Notes under the pieces: model-generated
Database searches by the model: none
Seen by the model: only the letters and a program-made list of their open reading frames with translations
What the model was told of the DNA's origin: nothing
NCBI GenBank assembly: GCA_002706685.1
Contig: PALV01000010.1
Span: 124,001 to 188,000 of the forward strand
Reading direction: 5' to 3'
Origin: Gammaproteobacteria bacterium
GTDB lineage: Bacteria; Pseudomonadota; Gammaproteobacteria; Pseudomonadales; Pseudohongiellaceae
DNA length: 64,000 nucleotides
Translations under genes and position numbers: made by a program
Part shown: in pieces, positions 7,714 through 16,892 of the stretch
How the letters are laid out: each line of letters begins with the position of its first letter
How positions within the stretch are numbered: position 1 is the stretch's first letter

Positions 7714-9741
7714 GTGAACCAGCTCAACTCTAAACAGAAAGAAGCCGTCAAATACATCAGTTCGCCATTGCTGGTGCTGGCCGGTGCTGGCAGCGGGAAA
7801 ACCAGTGTAATTACGCAGAAAATCAGCTATCTGATTCGAGAATGCAGTATCCCCGCACAAAAGATCGTTGCCGTGACCTTTACCAACAAGGCCGCACGGG
7901 AAATGAATGAACGTGTTGGACGACTGCTGAAAGGCACCGATCACAATACGCGCGGATTGACCATCGCCACTTTTCACCGCCTCGGCCTGACTATCATCCG
8001 TCATGAACTCAAGCACCTCGGTCTGAAAAGCGGATTCTCCATATTCGACGCCCAGGATGCGATGTCCCTGCTTAAAAGCCTTTTGATCCAGGGTGCAGAG
8101 ATTTCCGAAGAACAGCTGCGGCTGATTCAGTGGCAGATATCCGAATGGAAAAACGACCTCTTGCTGCCCGCGCAGGCCATGGACGCAGCGCAGGATGCCG
8201 ACACCGTATTTGCGGCACGTGTTTACGAGGAATATCAGCGGCACCTGCGGGCGTTTAATGCTGTTGATTTTGATGACCTTATTCTGTTGCCAGTGACTCT
8301 GCTACAGGACAACGACCGGGTACGTGAACGCTGGCAGAACCGTGTGCACTATATGCTGGTGGACGAATACCAGGACACCAATACCAGTCAATACCAGCTG
8401 GTGAAGCTGCTGGTCGGGCCTCGCAACGGTTTGACGGTAGTGGGGGACGACGACCAGTCCATCTATGCCTGGCGGGGCGCTCGTCCGGAGAACATGCTGC
8501 TGCTCCAGCAGGACTACCCCAGCCTGAAAGTCGTCAAACTTGAGCAGAACTACCGCTCCAGCAACATCATTCTGCAGGCTGCCAACACCCTGATCGGGAA
8601 TAACCCGCACATCTACGAAAAAACGCTGTGGAGTGAGCTGGGGCTTGGCGAGCCAATGCGTGTGTTGGCGGTCTCTGACCAGGACGCTGAAGCTGAACGA
8701 ATCTGCACTGAAATTCTTACATTATGCGTACAAAAGCAGCTCAAGTATGGCGACTTTGCCATTCTGTATCGCGGCAATCACCAGGCGCGACTGCTGGAGA
8801 TCAAATTGCAGGCCCACCAGATTCCTTACCAGCTCAGCGGCGGTACGTCTTTTTTCTCCCGCACTGAGATCAAGGATCTAATGGCCTACCTGCGCCTGCT
8901 CATCAATCCTGATGATGACAATGCCTTTCTGCGCATCATTAATACTCCCAGGCGCAAAATTGGTCCCTCCATTCTTGAGGGTCTGGGCACCTACGCCAAT
9001 GAACGCGGCGTCAGCATGATGGCTGCCATTGACGAAATGGGTCTCGAGCAATATCTGGGCAAACCCAAAACAGAAAAACTGCGCGGCTTTCGTGAGTGGC
9101 TGCAGGGCGTTTCCCGGCACTGTCATCGCGGAGACCCCATCAAGGCCATCCGCGAAATGATCAGCGATATGGACTACGAAGGCTGGCTGCAGCAAAACAG
9201 CCCGACACCCAATGCTGCTGAGCGGGCTATCACCAATATCAACCTGCTGCTGGACTCGCTGGCTCGCAGTCTGCAGAACGACGATGAAGCCGAGCAGGAT
9301 GAAGAAGCGCGGATTGAGGCAGCTATCAACAAGTTGATACTACGCGACCTGCTGGAACGCCAGGAAGAGGAAGGCGTGGACAATCAGGTCCAGCTGATGA
9401 CGCTGCATGCCGCCAAAGGCTTGGAATTCCCCTGGGTATTCATTATGGGGATGGAAGAGGAACTGTTGCCGCACCGAAACAGTATCGAGAACGACGACAT
9501 TGAAGAAGAACGCCGGCTGGCCTACGTGGGTATTACCCGGGCAAGACGGGGACTGGTGTTTACGCTAACCAAAAAACGTAAACAGTTCGGTGAAATAGTG
9601 CCAACAACTCCCAGCCGTTTCCTGGATGAACTGCCGCAGGACCACCTGCAATGGGAAGGGCGAGGTGACTCCACACCGGAACAGAAGCGTCAGAAAGGTG
9701 AAGCCGCACTGGCAGGCCTGAAAGCCTTGCTGGAAGGTTAA
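7714..9741 (+). CDS. rep: ATP-dependent DNA helicase Rep
   Basis: Rep is a 3'-5' superfamily 1A helicase that removes proteins ahead of the replisome. The open frame extends upstream to 7588, but homology begins at NQLNSKQKEAV and GTG 7714 gives 675 aa, very close to E. coli Rep (673). Walker A is AGAGSGKT at about residues 23-30. Motif II is VDEYQDTNTSQYQ, motif III is VVGDDDQSIYAWRGARPEN, motif IV is LEQNYRSS, and later motifs VQLMTLHAAKGLEFPWVF and EEERRLAYVGITRA are all intact. DDDQSIYAWRGARPEN and the C-terminal LDELPQDHLQWE favour Rep over UvrD. Confidence 0.95.
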   Translation: MNQLNSKQKEAVKYISSPLLVLAGAGSGKTSVITQKISYLIRECSIPAQKIVAVTFTNKAAREMNERVGRLLKGTDHNTRGLTIATFHRLGLTIIRHELKHLGLKSGFSIFDAQDAMSLLKSLLIQGAEISEEQLRLIQWQISEWKNDLLLPAQAMDAAQDADTVFAARVYEEYQRHLRAFNAVDFDDLILLPVTLLQDNDRVRERWQNRVHYMLVDEYQDTNTSQYQLVKLLVGPRNGLTVVGDDDQSIYAWRGARPENMLLLQQDYPSLKVVKLEQNYRSSNIILQAANTLIGNNPHIYEKTLWSELGLGEPMRVLAVSDQDAEAERICTEILTLCVQKQLKYGDFAILYRGNHQARLLEIKLQAHQIPYQLSGGTSFFSRTEIKDLMAYLRLLINPDDDNAFLRIINTPRRKIGPSILEGLGTYANERGVSMMAAIDEMGLEQYLGKPKTEKLRGFREWLQGVSRHCHRGDPIKAIREMISDMDYEGWLQQNSPTPNAAERAITNINLLLDSLARSLQNDDEAEQDEEARIEAAINKLILRDLLERQEEEGVDNQVQLMTLHAAKGLEFPWVFIMGMEEELLPHRNSIENDDIEEERRLAYVGITRARRGLVFTLTKKRKQFGEIVPTTPSRFLDELPQDHLQWEGRGDSTPEQKRQKGEAALAGLKALLEG

Positions 9742-9743
9742 AG

Positions 9744-9795
9744 TGTAAAGGGGACGGAGGGATTTTACGTAGTAAATCCCTCCGTCCCCTTTACA
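9744..9795. repeat. 52-nt perfect palindrome between rep and cytochrome c5
   Basis: Two perfect 22-base arms (9744-9765 and 9774-9795) flank an 8-base centre. The arms begin TGTAAAGGGGACGGAGGG. There is no T-tract on either side, so it is not a classic terminator, although it fills the gap between two convergent genes. GGGGACGG-type palindromes are often dispersed REP-like elements mobilised by RAYT (TnpA-REP) transposases; that link is inference here. Confidence 0.7.
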
Positions 9796-9797
9796 AA

Positions 9798-10166
9798 TTA
9801 CTCGGCGCTGTTTTCCAGGATGTAATCCAGAACCAGAGCCAGCTCGTCGTTGGAGCAGGTAAAACACATGCCTTTTGGCGGCATGATGTTGTTGTAACCA
9901 TTGATGGTGTTTTCCAGTAGCACGTCACGGCCTTTCTCAAGGCGCTCTGACCAGTCTTCGGCGTTACCAAAACGCGGGGCACCCGCGGCACCGCTGTTGT
10001 GGCAGGCTGCACAGCTCTGGGTATAGGTCTGTTCAGGGCTGAAGCCTTCTGACACCTGTGCCAGAGTCAGCGTTTGTTCAGCCGTTGCTGAACCGGTTGC
10101 CATGACAGTTGCCAGTACCAGACCGGAAAGTGCAGCACCTGTTCTTACGATATTTCTCAACTTCAC
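9798..10166 (-). CDS. Cytochrome c5-type monoheme protein
   Basis: This is a periplasmic electron carrier of 122 aa with a signal peptide (cleavage probable after ATA near residue 29). Heme attaches at CAACH (52-56). The axial Met is in NIMPPKGM (Met95), and the Cys101/Cys104 pair (MCFTC) forms the extra disulfide characteristic of the c5 family. It lies just downstream of a second c5-type gene on the same strand. It probably passes electrons to a terminal oxidase; the exact partner is unknown. Confidence 0.88.
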   Translation of the reverse strand: MKLRNIVRTGAALSGLVLATVMATGSATAEQTLTLAQVSEGFSPEQTYTQSCAACHNSGAAGAPRFGNAEDWSERLEKGRDVLLENTINGYNNIMPPKGMCFTCSNDELALVLDYILENSAE

Positions 10167-10252
10167 GTTTGTTCCCCTCTCGCTTGACGCATTGAATAAG
10201 GACTAGCTGGACCTATTATCTGCGGTGCAAACTGAACCGCAGATGAACAGAC

Positions 10253-10699
10253 TTACTCGGCAGATTCGCCGCTCAGGTATTCCACCAGGGTTGCAATGTC
10301 TTCATCGGAGCAGGTAGTGCACATACCGCGTGGCGGCATGGCGTTTACACCATTGACTGCATTGGTAACGATGGTGGCAAATCCGGCTTCTTCCACGCGA
10401 GCTGTCCAGTGATCAGCGTCGCCGCGACGGGGCGCACCGGCCATACCCGTGTTGTGGCACATTGCGCAGTATTGATCGTATGTAGTTGCAGGATCAAACG
10501 CGGCTGCAGTAGCACCGGATGCTGCAGGAGCACCACCGGTAGCGCAAGGCTCGCCCGCCAGACAGACTTGACCGACCGGCTGCAGTCGCTGGGCAACCTG
10601 CTGTTCGTGTGTCTGTGCAACTACTGCACCGGCTATACCAAGGCCCAGTACCAGCAGACCCATTTTAACTACGCGGGACTTAAAACCCAGATTCAACAT
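10253..10699 (-). CDS. Cytochrome c5-type protein with N-terminal extension
   Basis: This 148-aa secreted c-type cytochrome has an N-terminal hydrophobic segment (about 13-28) that may be a cleaved signal or an anchor. An extra region with two cysteines and an Ala-rich linker (about 40-68) comes before the c5 domain. Heme attaches at CAMCH (78-82). The MPPRGM loop and the following CTTC pair match its neighbour at 9798-10166, so the two are probably paralogues from tandem duplication, separated by 86 bases. The linker suggests tethering near the membrane. Confidence 0.87.
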   Translation of the reverse strand: MLNLGFKSRVVKMGLLVLGLGIAGAVVAQTHEQQVAQRLQPVGQVCLAGEPCATGGAPAASGATAAAFDPATTYDQYCAMCHNTGMAGAPRRGDADHWTARVEEAGFATIVTNAVNGVNAMPPRGMCTTCSDEDIATLVEYLSGESAE

Positions 10700-10844
10700 G
10701 CTTAACTCCTGAACTGATAACTAATAGGTGCTCCGAACAATAGAGACCCGACCACTGACGACAAAACTTTCACCGGGGGACGGACACACTCGAACACGGC
10801 ATTATAGCTGAAGTGCCGCAGGTGGTGCTACTGCGTGAAACTAC

Positions 10845-11537
10845 TCAGTTATCGCGTCGTACCCCATCGAGACCCGCTTCAGTGCTGTCCGCCAGCCAGG
10901 GTAAATCCAGCGGCAAGTGCCAGTGTGCCTCGTCGCATTTACTGATCATCAGCTCAATTAGCTGGTGAACGTTGTCCGCTTTCAAGGGGATAGCGAATAC
11001 AGGAAGATGCTGTCGACTCTCAATCATCGCATCAGGCATTGGTAATCCTTTGAACGCCAGAAGCAATTGTTGCTGGTTTTTTTCACCGCGTAACTGTACT
11101 GTCAATTCGGTTGCCAGGTACAGCTTGCCGCGAAGCGAAGGCTGTGAAGTGTCTGAGTCGCTCTGACCAGCCGTTTTGCCTGGATCCGCGCCGTCATTTT
11201 CCGGCGCCTTTGCCGACCCTTCCGGTTCATCCGACTTCGCCTGCTGAGCCGCCTTGTCAGCCGCGGCTTTGGCCTGCATAGCCTGTTGATGCCCCATGCG
11301 CAGGACTTCCTGCCAATACACGCTGGGCGTTTTTTCCAGGCCTGTGAGCGCCGGCAAGCGATCAACCAGTTGCCGCATCACAACCATCACCATCCGCCTG
11401 CTTAGCAGCATGTGAACATCATTGTCGGCACCGGCCAACTGGGCCCGGACCACCAATCGGTCCTCCAGCGCGCTATAGCTGATGGTGAACTGATTGCTCA
11501 GGGGAAAGTGCAAATTCTGTGGTTGCTGATCTGCCAT
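10845..11537 (-). CDS. Unknown protein downstream of SapC
   Basis: I do not recognise this 230-aa protein. It has no signal peptide or membrane segment. Two folded-looking parts (about 1-95 and 135-220) are joined by a charged, disordered linker rich in Ala, Glu, Asp, Lys and Gln (about 85-135). The first part begins with beta-strand-like sequence (FTISYSALEDRLVVRAQL). It starts 11 bases after the sapC stop on the same strand, so it is almost certainly co-transcribed with sapC and the methyltransferase. A cytosolic chaperone or assembly role for the S-layer protein is a guess from context only. Confidence 0.6.
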   Translation of the reverse strand: MADQQPQNLHFPLSNQFTISYSALEDRLVVRAQLAGADNDVHMLLSRRMVMVVMRQLVDRLPALTGLEKTPSVYWQEVLRMGHQQAMQAKAAADKAAQQAKSDEPEGSAKAPENDGADPGKTAGQSDSDTSQPSLRGKLYLATELTVQLRGEKNQQQLLLAFKGLPMPDAMIESRQHLPVFAIPLKADNVHQLIELMISKCDEAHWHLPLDLPWLADSTEAGLDGVRRDN

Positions 11538-11548
11538 CGTTCCGATGC

Positions 11549-12334
11549 CTACAGTGAATCAAAGTTCAACGTGCCGCCATCTCCTTCACCGAACAGACTG
11601 TCGAGCTCTGCTGGTGCCTTCTTGGGATCGGCCTTGCTGTGGAAGTTGGCACGCTTGATCAGTTGTTCCATTTGCGCTGTTGAGAACAGTTGAGCGTAGG
11701 CTAATGGCAAGGCGCCGACATTTCGTAGTGCGATCAATTGTGTCGCATCAATTTCATTCAATTTTGATTCATTGACCCTGTGCACACCATTAATTGCCAG
11801 GGGCGTTTGGTCGTTGCCCCTCGGTATCTCGATGCTCCACGGTTCTATCAGACCGGCTTCGTCTAAAGCGGCACACGCCTTGAGGGTTTGTAGACGATTC
11901 TCTTCACACTGAGTAATAAAACTCACCGTATCAGTAGGTGTTTTTTCGAGCGTCCCGTCATCCTGAAAAAGGCGGGGAAACGACTCATCGTCAGTCAGAT
12001 GGCTTTCATCCACGCAGAATAACTTGTTCCCCTCCGTGTCATTCAGCAGCGCGAATGGATATGCTCTGAGGCTGGCTGGAATATAATCACCAAGCCACAG
12101 AGAGTCGCTGGTGACGTACAGGTTACGGTCTCCGCCAACGCCAACCAGCGCCACGTATTGAAAGGAACCATCCTCAGCCTGTACAAAACCGGTGACATGA
12201 TGTGGCGCGATCCTGGCTATTTCTGCCAACAGGATCGGAACGATCTGCTGGTCCGCAACGAACTCAAACCCTTTGCTTGGCTGCCATCGTTTGTGAAGAT
12301 GGTCTTTTCTGGAAATTGCTATCCACGAAGTCAT
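11549..12334 (-). CDS. SapC-family protein
   Basis: This 261-aa protein resembles the SapC family, named from the Campylobacter fetus surface-array locus, where sapC lies with the type I secretion genes sapDEF. Recognisable features are the N-terminal FEFVADQQIVPILLAEI, the YVALVGVGGDRNLYV strand, IPASLRAYPFAL, the late DEAGLIEPW, and the helical end with LIALRNVGALPLAYAQLFS. There is no signal peptide, so it should act in the cytosol. The biochemical role of the family is not established. The gene lies between the methyltransferase and the unknown 230-aa gene, downstream of the S-layer gene. Confidence 0.8.
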   Translation of the reverse strand: MTSWIAISRKDHLHKRWQPSKGFEFVADQQIVPILLAEIARIAPHHVTGFVQAEDGSFQYVALVGVGGDRNLYVTSDSLWLGDYIPASLRAYPFALLNDTEGNKLFCVDESHLTDDESFPRLFQDDGTLEKTPTDTVSFITQCEENRLQTLKACAALDEAGLIEPWSIEIPRGNDQTPLAINGVHRVNESKLNEIDATQLIALRNVGALPLAYAQLFSTAQMEQLIKRANFHSKADPKKAPAELDSLFGEGDGGTLNFDSL

Positions 12335-12428
12335 AACTGCCTGGTCCTGCTACTGTTGGTTCTGGCAAGTGGCGCAATACAGCCACTTAGCAAAAGCTGT
12401 TTGGGTTTCGACATCCATTTTTCGGAGG

Positions 12429-13964
12429 CTAAACTATCTGCAGCGCCTTTAGCGCTGGCAATTGTTTCTGGGCAAACTCGTCAGCCTGGCGACCCAGTTC
12501 CGCCAGATTTTCTTCAGCTGTTTCGAGAGTTTTGCCATCTTTAATCAAGCGCTGGTTTTGGCTACTGACGACCTGCCACGCGTATTTCGCCCAGTCTGTC
12601 GGCTGTTTCTGCCCCTCACTGATGGCAGACAGGAAAATCTGATTAAATCTCGGCACCATAATTCCACCACCGGTTACCGGACTGGCAAGGAACAATATGT
12701 CGTTGCTACCATGCGCGTTTGATCGAAGCCTGGCGTTAATCCTGTCCGTGTGTTTTTTGGCCTTTTGAATGATGGCGTCATCCTGGGCCGGCGCTATGGC
12801 GCCTGAAGCGGCCAATACCATGGTGGCCTCAATTATTTGAGCTAGAGTGATATTGTTTTTGGCCAGATGTTGCTCGACTTGTCGCAGTGTGCGGATTTTA
12901 TGGTCTGCCATGAAGTCCAGAAACGGGCCGTAAACTGCTTCGCTCATACTGGCCTCACCCAGCGCGGTTTTCACTTTTAGCGAGACTTCCGGACGATACA
13001 CGGCCAGTACAATTTTCTGCGCTCTAACTGTTTCGGCAAGCTCCAGCGGATTAAGCTTGCGGGCACCCTTTACCCAGTAGTCTTTACGAAACTGCTGGTT
13101 GACCATAAAGTCTCGCACCGACTCGCGAAACATATTGTCCGGGATCTCTTTCATGAACGCCTGCTGTTCGGCACTCAGATTTATCGAGTCAATGTTCTCC
13201 AGGTAGCTGGCCGAACAGGCATAACTGACCTTCGCAGTTTCCAGCCAGTCCGCCATTGTGGAGAAGTGCATGGGGTGCCAATCACGATTGAAATACTCGT
13301 GAGCCAGATAATGTCTGCTTTGCTCCTTCAACTTCTTTAACCGTTCACCGACTGTCGGATTTGCCCTCGCAAACATCGGATTGGTCGCTATCAGATTCTC
13401 AGCAAATTCAATCGCATCATCTATACGTGAAACAATTCCCCGGCCTTCCGACCCGATCACCTCGGCATGTTCTGTCATCAAGTGTCGCATCGGGGCGAAC
13501 GTCGCCCAGCCAGGCAAGGTGTTGTAACTGATGTATAGAACGCCGCCGACTTTGAGTTTGCGTCTGACAAAGTCGACGATTACGGCACGATTCGCATCCG
13601 ATATCCAGCTCCAGATGCCATGCAGGCCAATATAGTCGAATTCCGGCAGATCATCGCGGCATGCAAAGTCTTCGAAGGATTCGTCGTACAGCCGTGCATC
13701 AGAGCCCGAAATGGAGGCCAGCTCCTGCGCAAACCCAGCTTGAGCCGGGTTGAAGTCTGTACCGTACCAACTGGTAACAGAGGCCGATGCATGCAGGGCG
13801 GCGCTCAGTCCCTGTCCGAAACCCAGTTCACAGGCTGTCCCGACCTCAGGAAATACCAGCCCCTTGTTAAGAAAAGCCATTTTGACTCTTAACGGGTTAA
13901 GCTCGGCGTAATAGCCATAGGTGTATCCAATATCGGCTACGTAGCCCGCGCTCCAGTTGCTCAC
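12429..13964 (-). CDS. Methyltransferase with PKMT-type regulatory domain
   Basis: This 511-aa protein has a class I SAM-dependent methyltransferase domain at the N-terminus (ACELGFGQGLS as motif I near residue 45, YGTDFNPAQAGFA as motif II, FDYIGLHGIWSWI as motif IV). It is followed by a long helical domain resembling the methyltransferase regulatory domain. That architecture is known from Rickettsia PKMT1/PKMT2, which methylate lysines on the surface protein OmpB. The start is GTG 13964, with GGAG about 9 bases upstream. The gene lies just beyond the terminator of the S-layer gene and upstream of sapC. Methylation of S-layer lysines is a reasonable inference but not shown. Confidence 0.75.
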   Translation of the reverse strand: MSNWSAGYVADIGYTYGYYAELNPLRVKMAFLNKGLVFPEVGTACELGFGQGLSAALHASASVTSWYGTDFNPAQAGFAQELASISGSDARLYDESFEDFACRDDLPEFDYIGLHGIWSWISDANRAVIVDFVRRKLKVGGVLYISYNTLPGWATFAPMRHLMTEHAEVIGSEGRGIVSRIDDAIEFAENLIATNPMFARANPTVGERLKKLKEQSRHYLAHEYFNRDWHPMHFSTMADWLETAKVSYACSASYLENIDSINLSAEQQAFMKEIPDNMFRESVRDFMVNQQFRKDYWVKGARKLNPLELAETVRAQKIVLAVYRPEVSLKVKTALGEASMSEAVYGPFLDFMADHKIRTLRQVEQHLAKNNITLAQIIEATMVLAASGAIAPAQDDAIIQKAKKHTDRINARLRSNAHGSNDILFLASPVTGGGIMVPRFNQIFLSAISEGQKQPTDWAKYAWQVVSSQNQRLIKDGKTLETAEENLAELGRQADEFAQKQLPALKALQIV

Positions 13965-14042
13965 CAGACAATCTCCTGTCAGTCGAATTCAATAGACGAA
14001 TTTAAAGAAGCTTACCTTATTTCAATCGCATAATTCCAAGAT

Positions 14043-14080
14043 AAAAAAAACCCCCCGCCTTGCGGCGAGGGGTTTTTTAT
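14043..14080. terminator. Bidirectional intrinsic terminator after the S-layer gene
   Basis: The stem CCCCCCGCC / GGCGAGGGG has one C-A mismatch and a 4-base loop. It is flanked by A8 on the left and T6 on the right, giving T-tracts on both strands. It lies 32 bases past the S-layer stop, so it should separate the very highly expressed S-layer transcript from the methyltransferase-sapC unit. Confidence 0.85.
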
Positions 14081-14111
14081 TGCTCAAACTATCCGAGCAC
14101 TCGCGACTACA

Positions 14112-16892
14112 TTATGCGAATGTCAGGTAGTCGGTAGCTGTGTCAAGCGTAGAACCGGACAGATCCAGAACACCTGTCAGCTTGACAACCAGGTCGCCAG
14201 CACCCAGACCGGCGGTGCCATCGTTAGCAACGATGTAGGTGTCTGTGCCGTAGGTGAACCAGGACACTTCGTTAGCTGTGTCAGTCAACGCAGCCAGCTG
14301 CAGCGCGCCGTCCAGAGTGGTTACAGCAGCTGTCAGCGTAGTTTTGGCACCCAGAGTGGCGCCAGCCAGCGTGTTGCCAGCCAGCAGCTTGACGCTGTCG
14401 CCCACTGCAAAGTCAGTAATAGTGACGTTAACCGCAGTAGCTGCAGTGTTACCTGTAGCGACTGAAGCAGCAACGTCGAACTTGTCGTTGCCTGCACCAC
14501 CTGTCAGCGTGCCACCTGCAGCAGCAGTTGTGATGGTATCGTTACCGGCACCGCCAACCACTGTTGCTTTACCAGCCAGGGTGATCACGTCGTTAGCAGA
14601 ACCACCAGTTACGGTCAGGCCTGCAGCTGCAGCCTGTACGTTAGTGGTGTTGATGGTCAGGACGCCAGTAGCGGCTGAACCGTCGATCGCGCTAACACCT
14701 GCGGCAACGCCTGTACCAGGAGCTGTATCACCAGCAGTTGCAGCGAAGTTCAATGTCAGCGCTTTGCTACCGCTAGCATTCACAGTCTTCAGCGTGCTGC
14801 CGTCGATAGTGATGGTGTTTGTACCAGTGCTGCCGTTAGAAACAACGTTTACAGTCTCAACGCCATCAGTCTTGACGGTACCAGCAGCTACTGTACCAGT
14901 AGTACCAGCAAAGGTTACTGTGTACGAATCGCTGGTGCCAGAAGTGCTCTTCAGACCAATTGTGGTGGTACCAGTGTTGTTGCCAGTCACTGACAGGCCA
15001 GTAGCTGCAGCAACGTTAGAAACCGTAGCACCACCAGCACCGCCTGACAGCGTCAGAGAACTGATAGTAGAACCGGTCATCAGTTCAACATCCAGAGTCG
15101 CTGCGGATGACAAGTCCAGCGCTTCGAAGTTGATGAAACGAGCCGCGTTGGCTGCGTTGATCAGTGCTGCTGCCACAGTGTCATTCCCTTCACCACCATC
15201 GATGGTGGTAGAGGTGCTGGCAGCTACTGAACCACCGTTGACCAGCAGCTTGTCGTCGCCAGCGCCCAGGTTGATGGTTGAACCAGCAGCTACTGCACCG
15301 CCCAGCGTTACTGAGTCGTTACCTGCGCCTGCATCAACTGTCAGCTTGGCAGCACCCAGCGTGAAGCTGTCGTTGCCAGAACCGGTTTTAACAGTTGTCA
15401 CTGTTGCAGCCAGAGTACCCAGTGTCAGAGCAGCTGTTGCAGCTGAACCGTCAACAGAGGTCACTGTGCCAGCTACGCCGTTGTTCAGAGTCAGCGCTGA
15501 ACCACCAGTGATGGTGATTGACTTGGCTGCAGTGAAACCAGCGATATCCAGAGAGTTCTTGGAACCAGCTGAGTTGATGGTCAGTGAGGTAGCAGTTGTG
15601 CTGTTAATGTCTGCACCGCCAGCCAGGAAGGCACCCGTAGCGCTGCCGCTGTCGACACCCGCATTGGTAGCGTTAATGGTGAACGCGTGACCACCAGTTG
15701 TGGAGTTGCTGATGGTAGTTGTGTAAGTAGCGTTAGTAGCACCCGTCAGGTTCAGAGTAGCCAGAGCACGGCCATCGGCTGCCGCGTTTGCATTTACTGT
15801 ATCCAGGGTAACTTCTGTCATTGTGGAGCCGTTGTTGGCACCCAGAACAGCAGAGTTGTTGTCGATGTCTACTGCACCGCCGCCTTTAACAGTTACGCTT
15901 GTAGCCGCGTTGCTGTCAATGGTAGTGGCACCTGTGCCTGCAGTTACGTTGATCACTTTACCGCCATTGATGGTGGTAGTAGCAGCACCTGTAACAGTGG
16001 TTTTGACATCAGTTGAGTTGCCAGCAGTTACAGCTGTGTTAGCTGTACCAGCGGCTGCTGATGTGAATGAAGTCAGGCCAGATACGGCAGAAACGTCAAC
16101 GTTCACGCCACCATTGGTCTGCAGTTCCATCACCTCGATGTTGGTGAAAGTCACGCCCGGCAGGCTGAACTGTGCAGCCGCACCAGTCGCTGTGTCAGTG
16201 ATGGCAACGGTATCAGTACCTGCGCCGCCGTCCACTTTGTCCAGACCACCCAGCACAGCGCTAGTGCCAGTGATAGTGGCACCGAAGGTGTCATTGCCGG
16301 AAGTACCAACCAGGTTGTCGATACCGGTGGTGAAGTTGAAGGTCTGGCCCTGAGCAACTTCGCCGTCGATCTTAGCTTTGGCATCTGTAACGCTGGCAGC
16401 TGTTGCGTTAACTTCAGCAATCACTTCCTGCAGGTCTGCCAGGTTGGTTGTTGCTTTCTTCTGAACAACAGTGTGGTGGTTGGCCACTTCAACTTTGTTG
16501 GCCAGCTGAGCTTTAGCGTTAGCCCAGTTGGTGTCAGTTGATGGAACACCGTTCAGAGCCGCTACTGCAGCCAGAACTGTTTCAGAGCGGGTCATGCCGT
16601 TGTTCAGCATAGTAGTCAGCTCGCCAATCGCGAAAGTGCGAGTTTCGGCTGAAACTGTTCCACCAATCAGATTGTCTACGAACTGGGTAGCAAATTCTGC
16701 GTTGGACAGGAACGTTGGGTAAATGCTTGTGAATTCAGCAGAGGTCGACAGGCTAGCTGCGATCTGTGCAACAGTGGCACCAGATTCATATGCGGCCGAC
16801 AGATCAGACAGTACTGCTACACCAGGTGCAGCGTCGAACATAGCTACCACTACGGTAAGCAGTTCGGTACGAGCTTCAGTGCTAATCGCCAT
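14112..16892 (-). CDS. RTX S-layer protein, RsaA-like
   Basis: This 926-aa protein is rich in Ala, Thr, Gly, Ser and Asn, and I see no cysteine, typical of S-layer proteins. Residues 1-120 form a helical N-terminal domain of the DUF4214-like type. The middle is repetitive beta sequence. Ca-binding GGxGxD-type nonapeptides occur throughout (GGAGTDTV, GSGNDSF, GAGNDSV, GAGDDKL, GGEGNDTV, GGAGNDTI, GGAGNDKF). There is no N-terminal signal peptide. The C-terminus (WFTYGTDTYIVAND, then LVVKLTGVLDLS, ending DYLTFA) closely follows the end of Caulobacter RsaA, the type I secretion signal. AAGGAG lies 6 bases before the ATG. A class II CRP-type promoter and a terminator make it a single strong unit. 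The exporter is likely at 23259-27850. Confidence 0.88.
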   Translation of the reverse strand: MAISTEARTELLTVVVAMFDAAPGVAVLSDLSAAYESGATVAQIAASLSTSAEFTSIYPTFLSNAEFATQFVDNLIGGTVSAETRTFAIGELTTMLNNGMTRSETVLAAVAALNGVPSTDTNWANAKAQLANKVEVANHHTVVQKKATTNLADLQEVIAEVNATAASVTDAKAKIDGEVAQGQTFNFTTGIDNLVGTSGNDTFGATITGTSAVLGGLDKVDGGAGTDTVAITDTATGAAAQFSLPGVTFTNIEVMELQTNGGVNVDVSAVSGLTSFTSAAAGTANTAVTAGNSTDVKTTVTGAATTTINGGKVINVTAGTGATTIDSNAATSVTVKGGGAVDIDNNSAVLGANNGSTMTEVTLDTVNANAAADGRALATLNLTGATNATYTTTISNSTTGGHAFTINATNAGVDSGSATGAFLAGGADINSTTATSLTINSAGSKNSLDIAGFTAAKSITITGGSALTLNNGVAGTVTSVDGSAATAALTLGTLAATVTTVKTGSGNDSFTLGAAKLTVDAGAGNDSVTLGGAVAAGSTINLGAGDDKLLVNGGSVAASTSTTIDGGEGNDTVAAALINAANAARFINFEALDLSSAATLDVELMTGSTISSLTLSGGAGGATVSNVAAATGLSVTGNNTGTTTIGLKSTSGTSDSYTVTFAGTTGTVAAGTVKTDGVETVNVVSNGSTGTNTITIDGSTLKTVNASGSKALTLNFAATAGDTAPGTGVAAGVSAIDGSAATGVLTINTTNVQAAAAGLTVTGGSANDVITLAGKATVVGGAGNDTITTAAAGGTLTGGAGNDKFDVAASVATGNTAATAVNVTITDFAVGDSVKLLAGNTLAGATLGAKTTLTAAVTTLDGALQLAALTDTANEVSWFTYGTDTYIVANDGTAGLGAGDLVVKLTGVLDLSGSTLDTATDYLTFA

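Noticed and set aside
14254..15690. Long plus-strand open frame (478 aa) opposite the S-layer gene
   Set aside because: The frame is a mirror of the Ala/Thr/Val-rich S-layer codons. Its translation is Val/Pro/Ala-rich without motifs, and there is no ribosome site.
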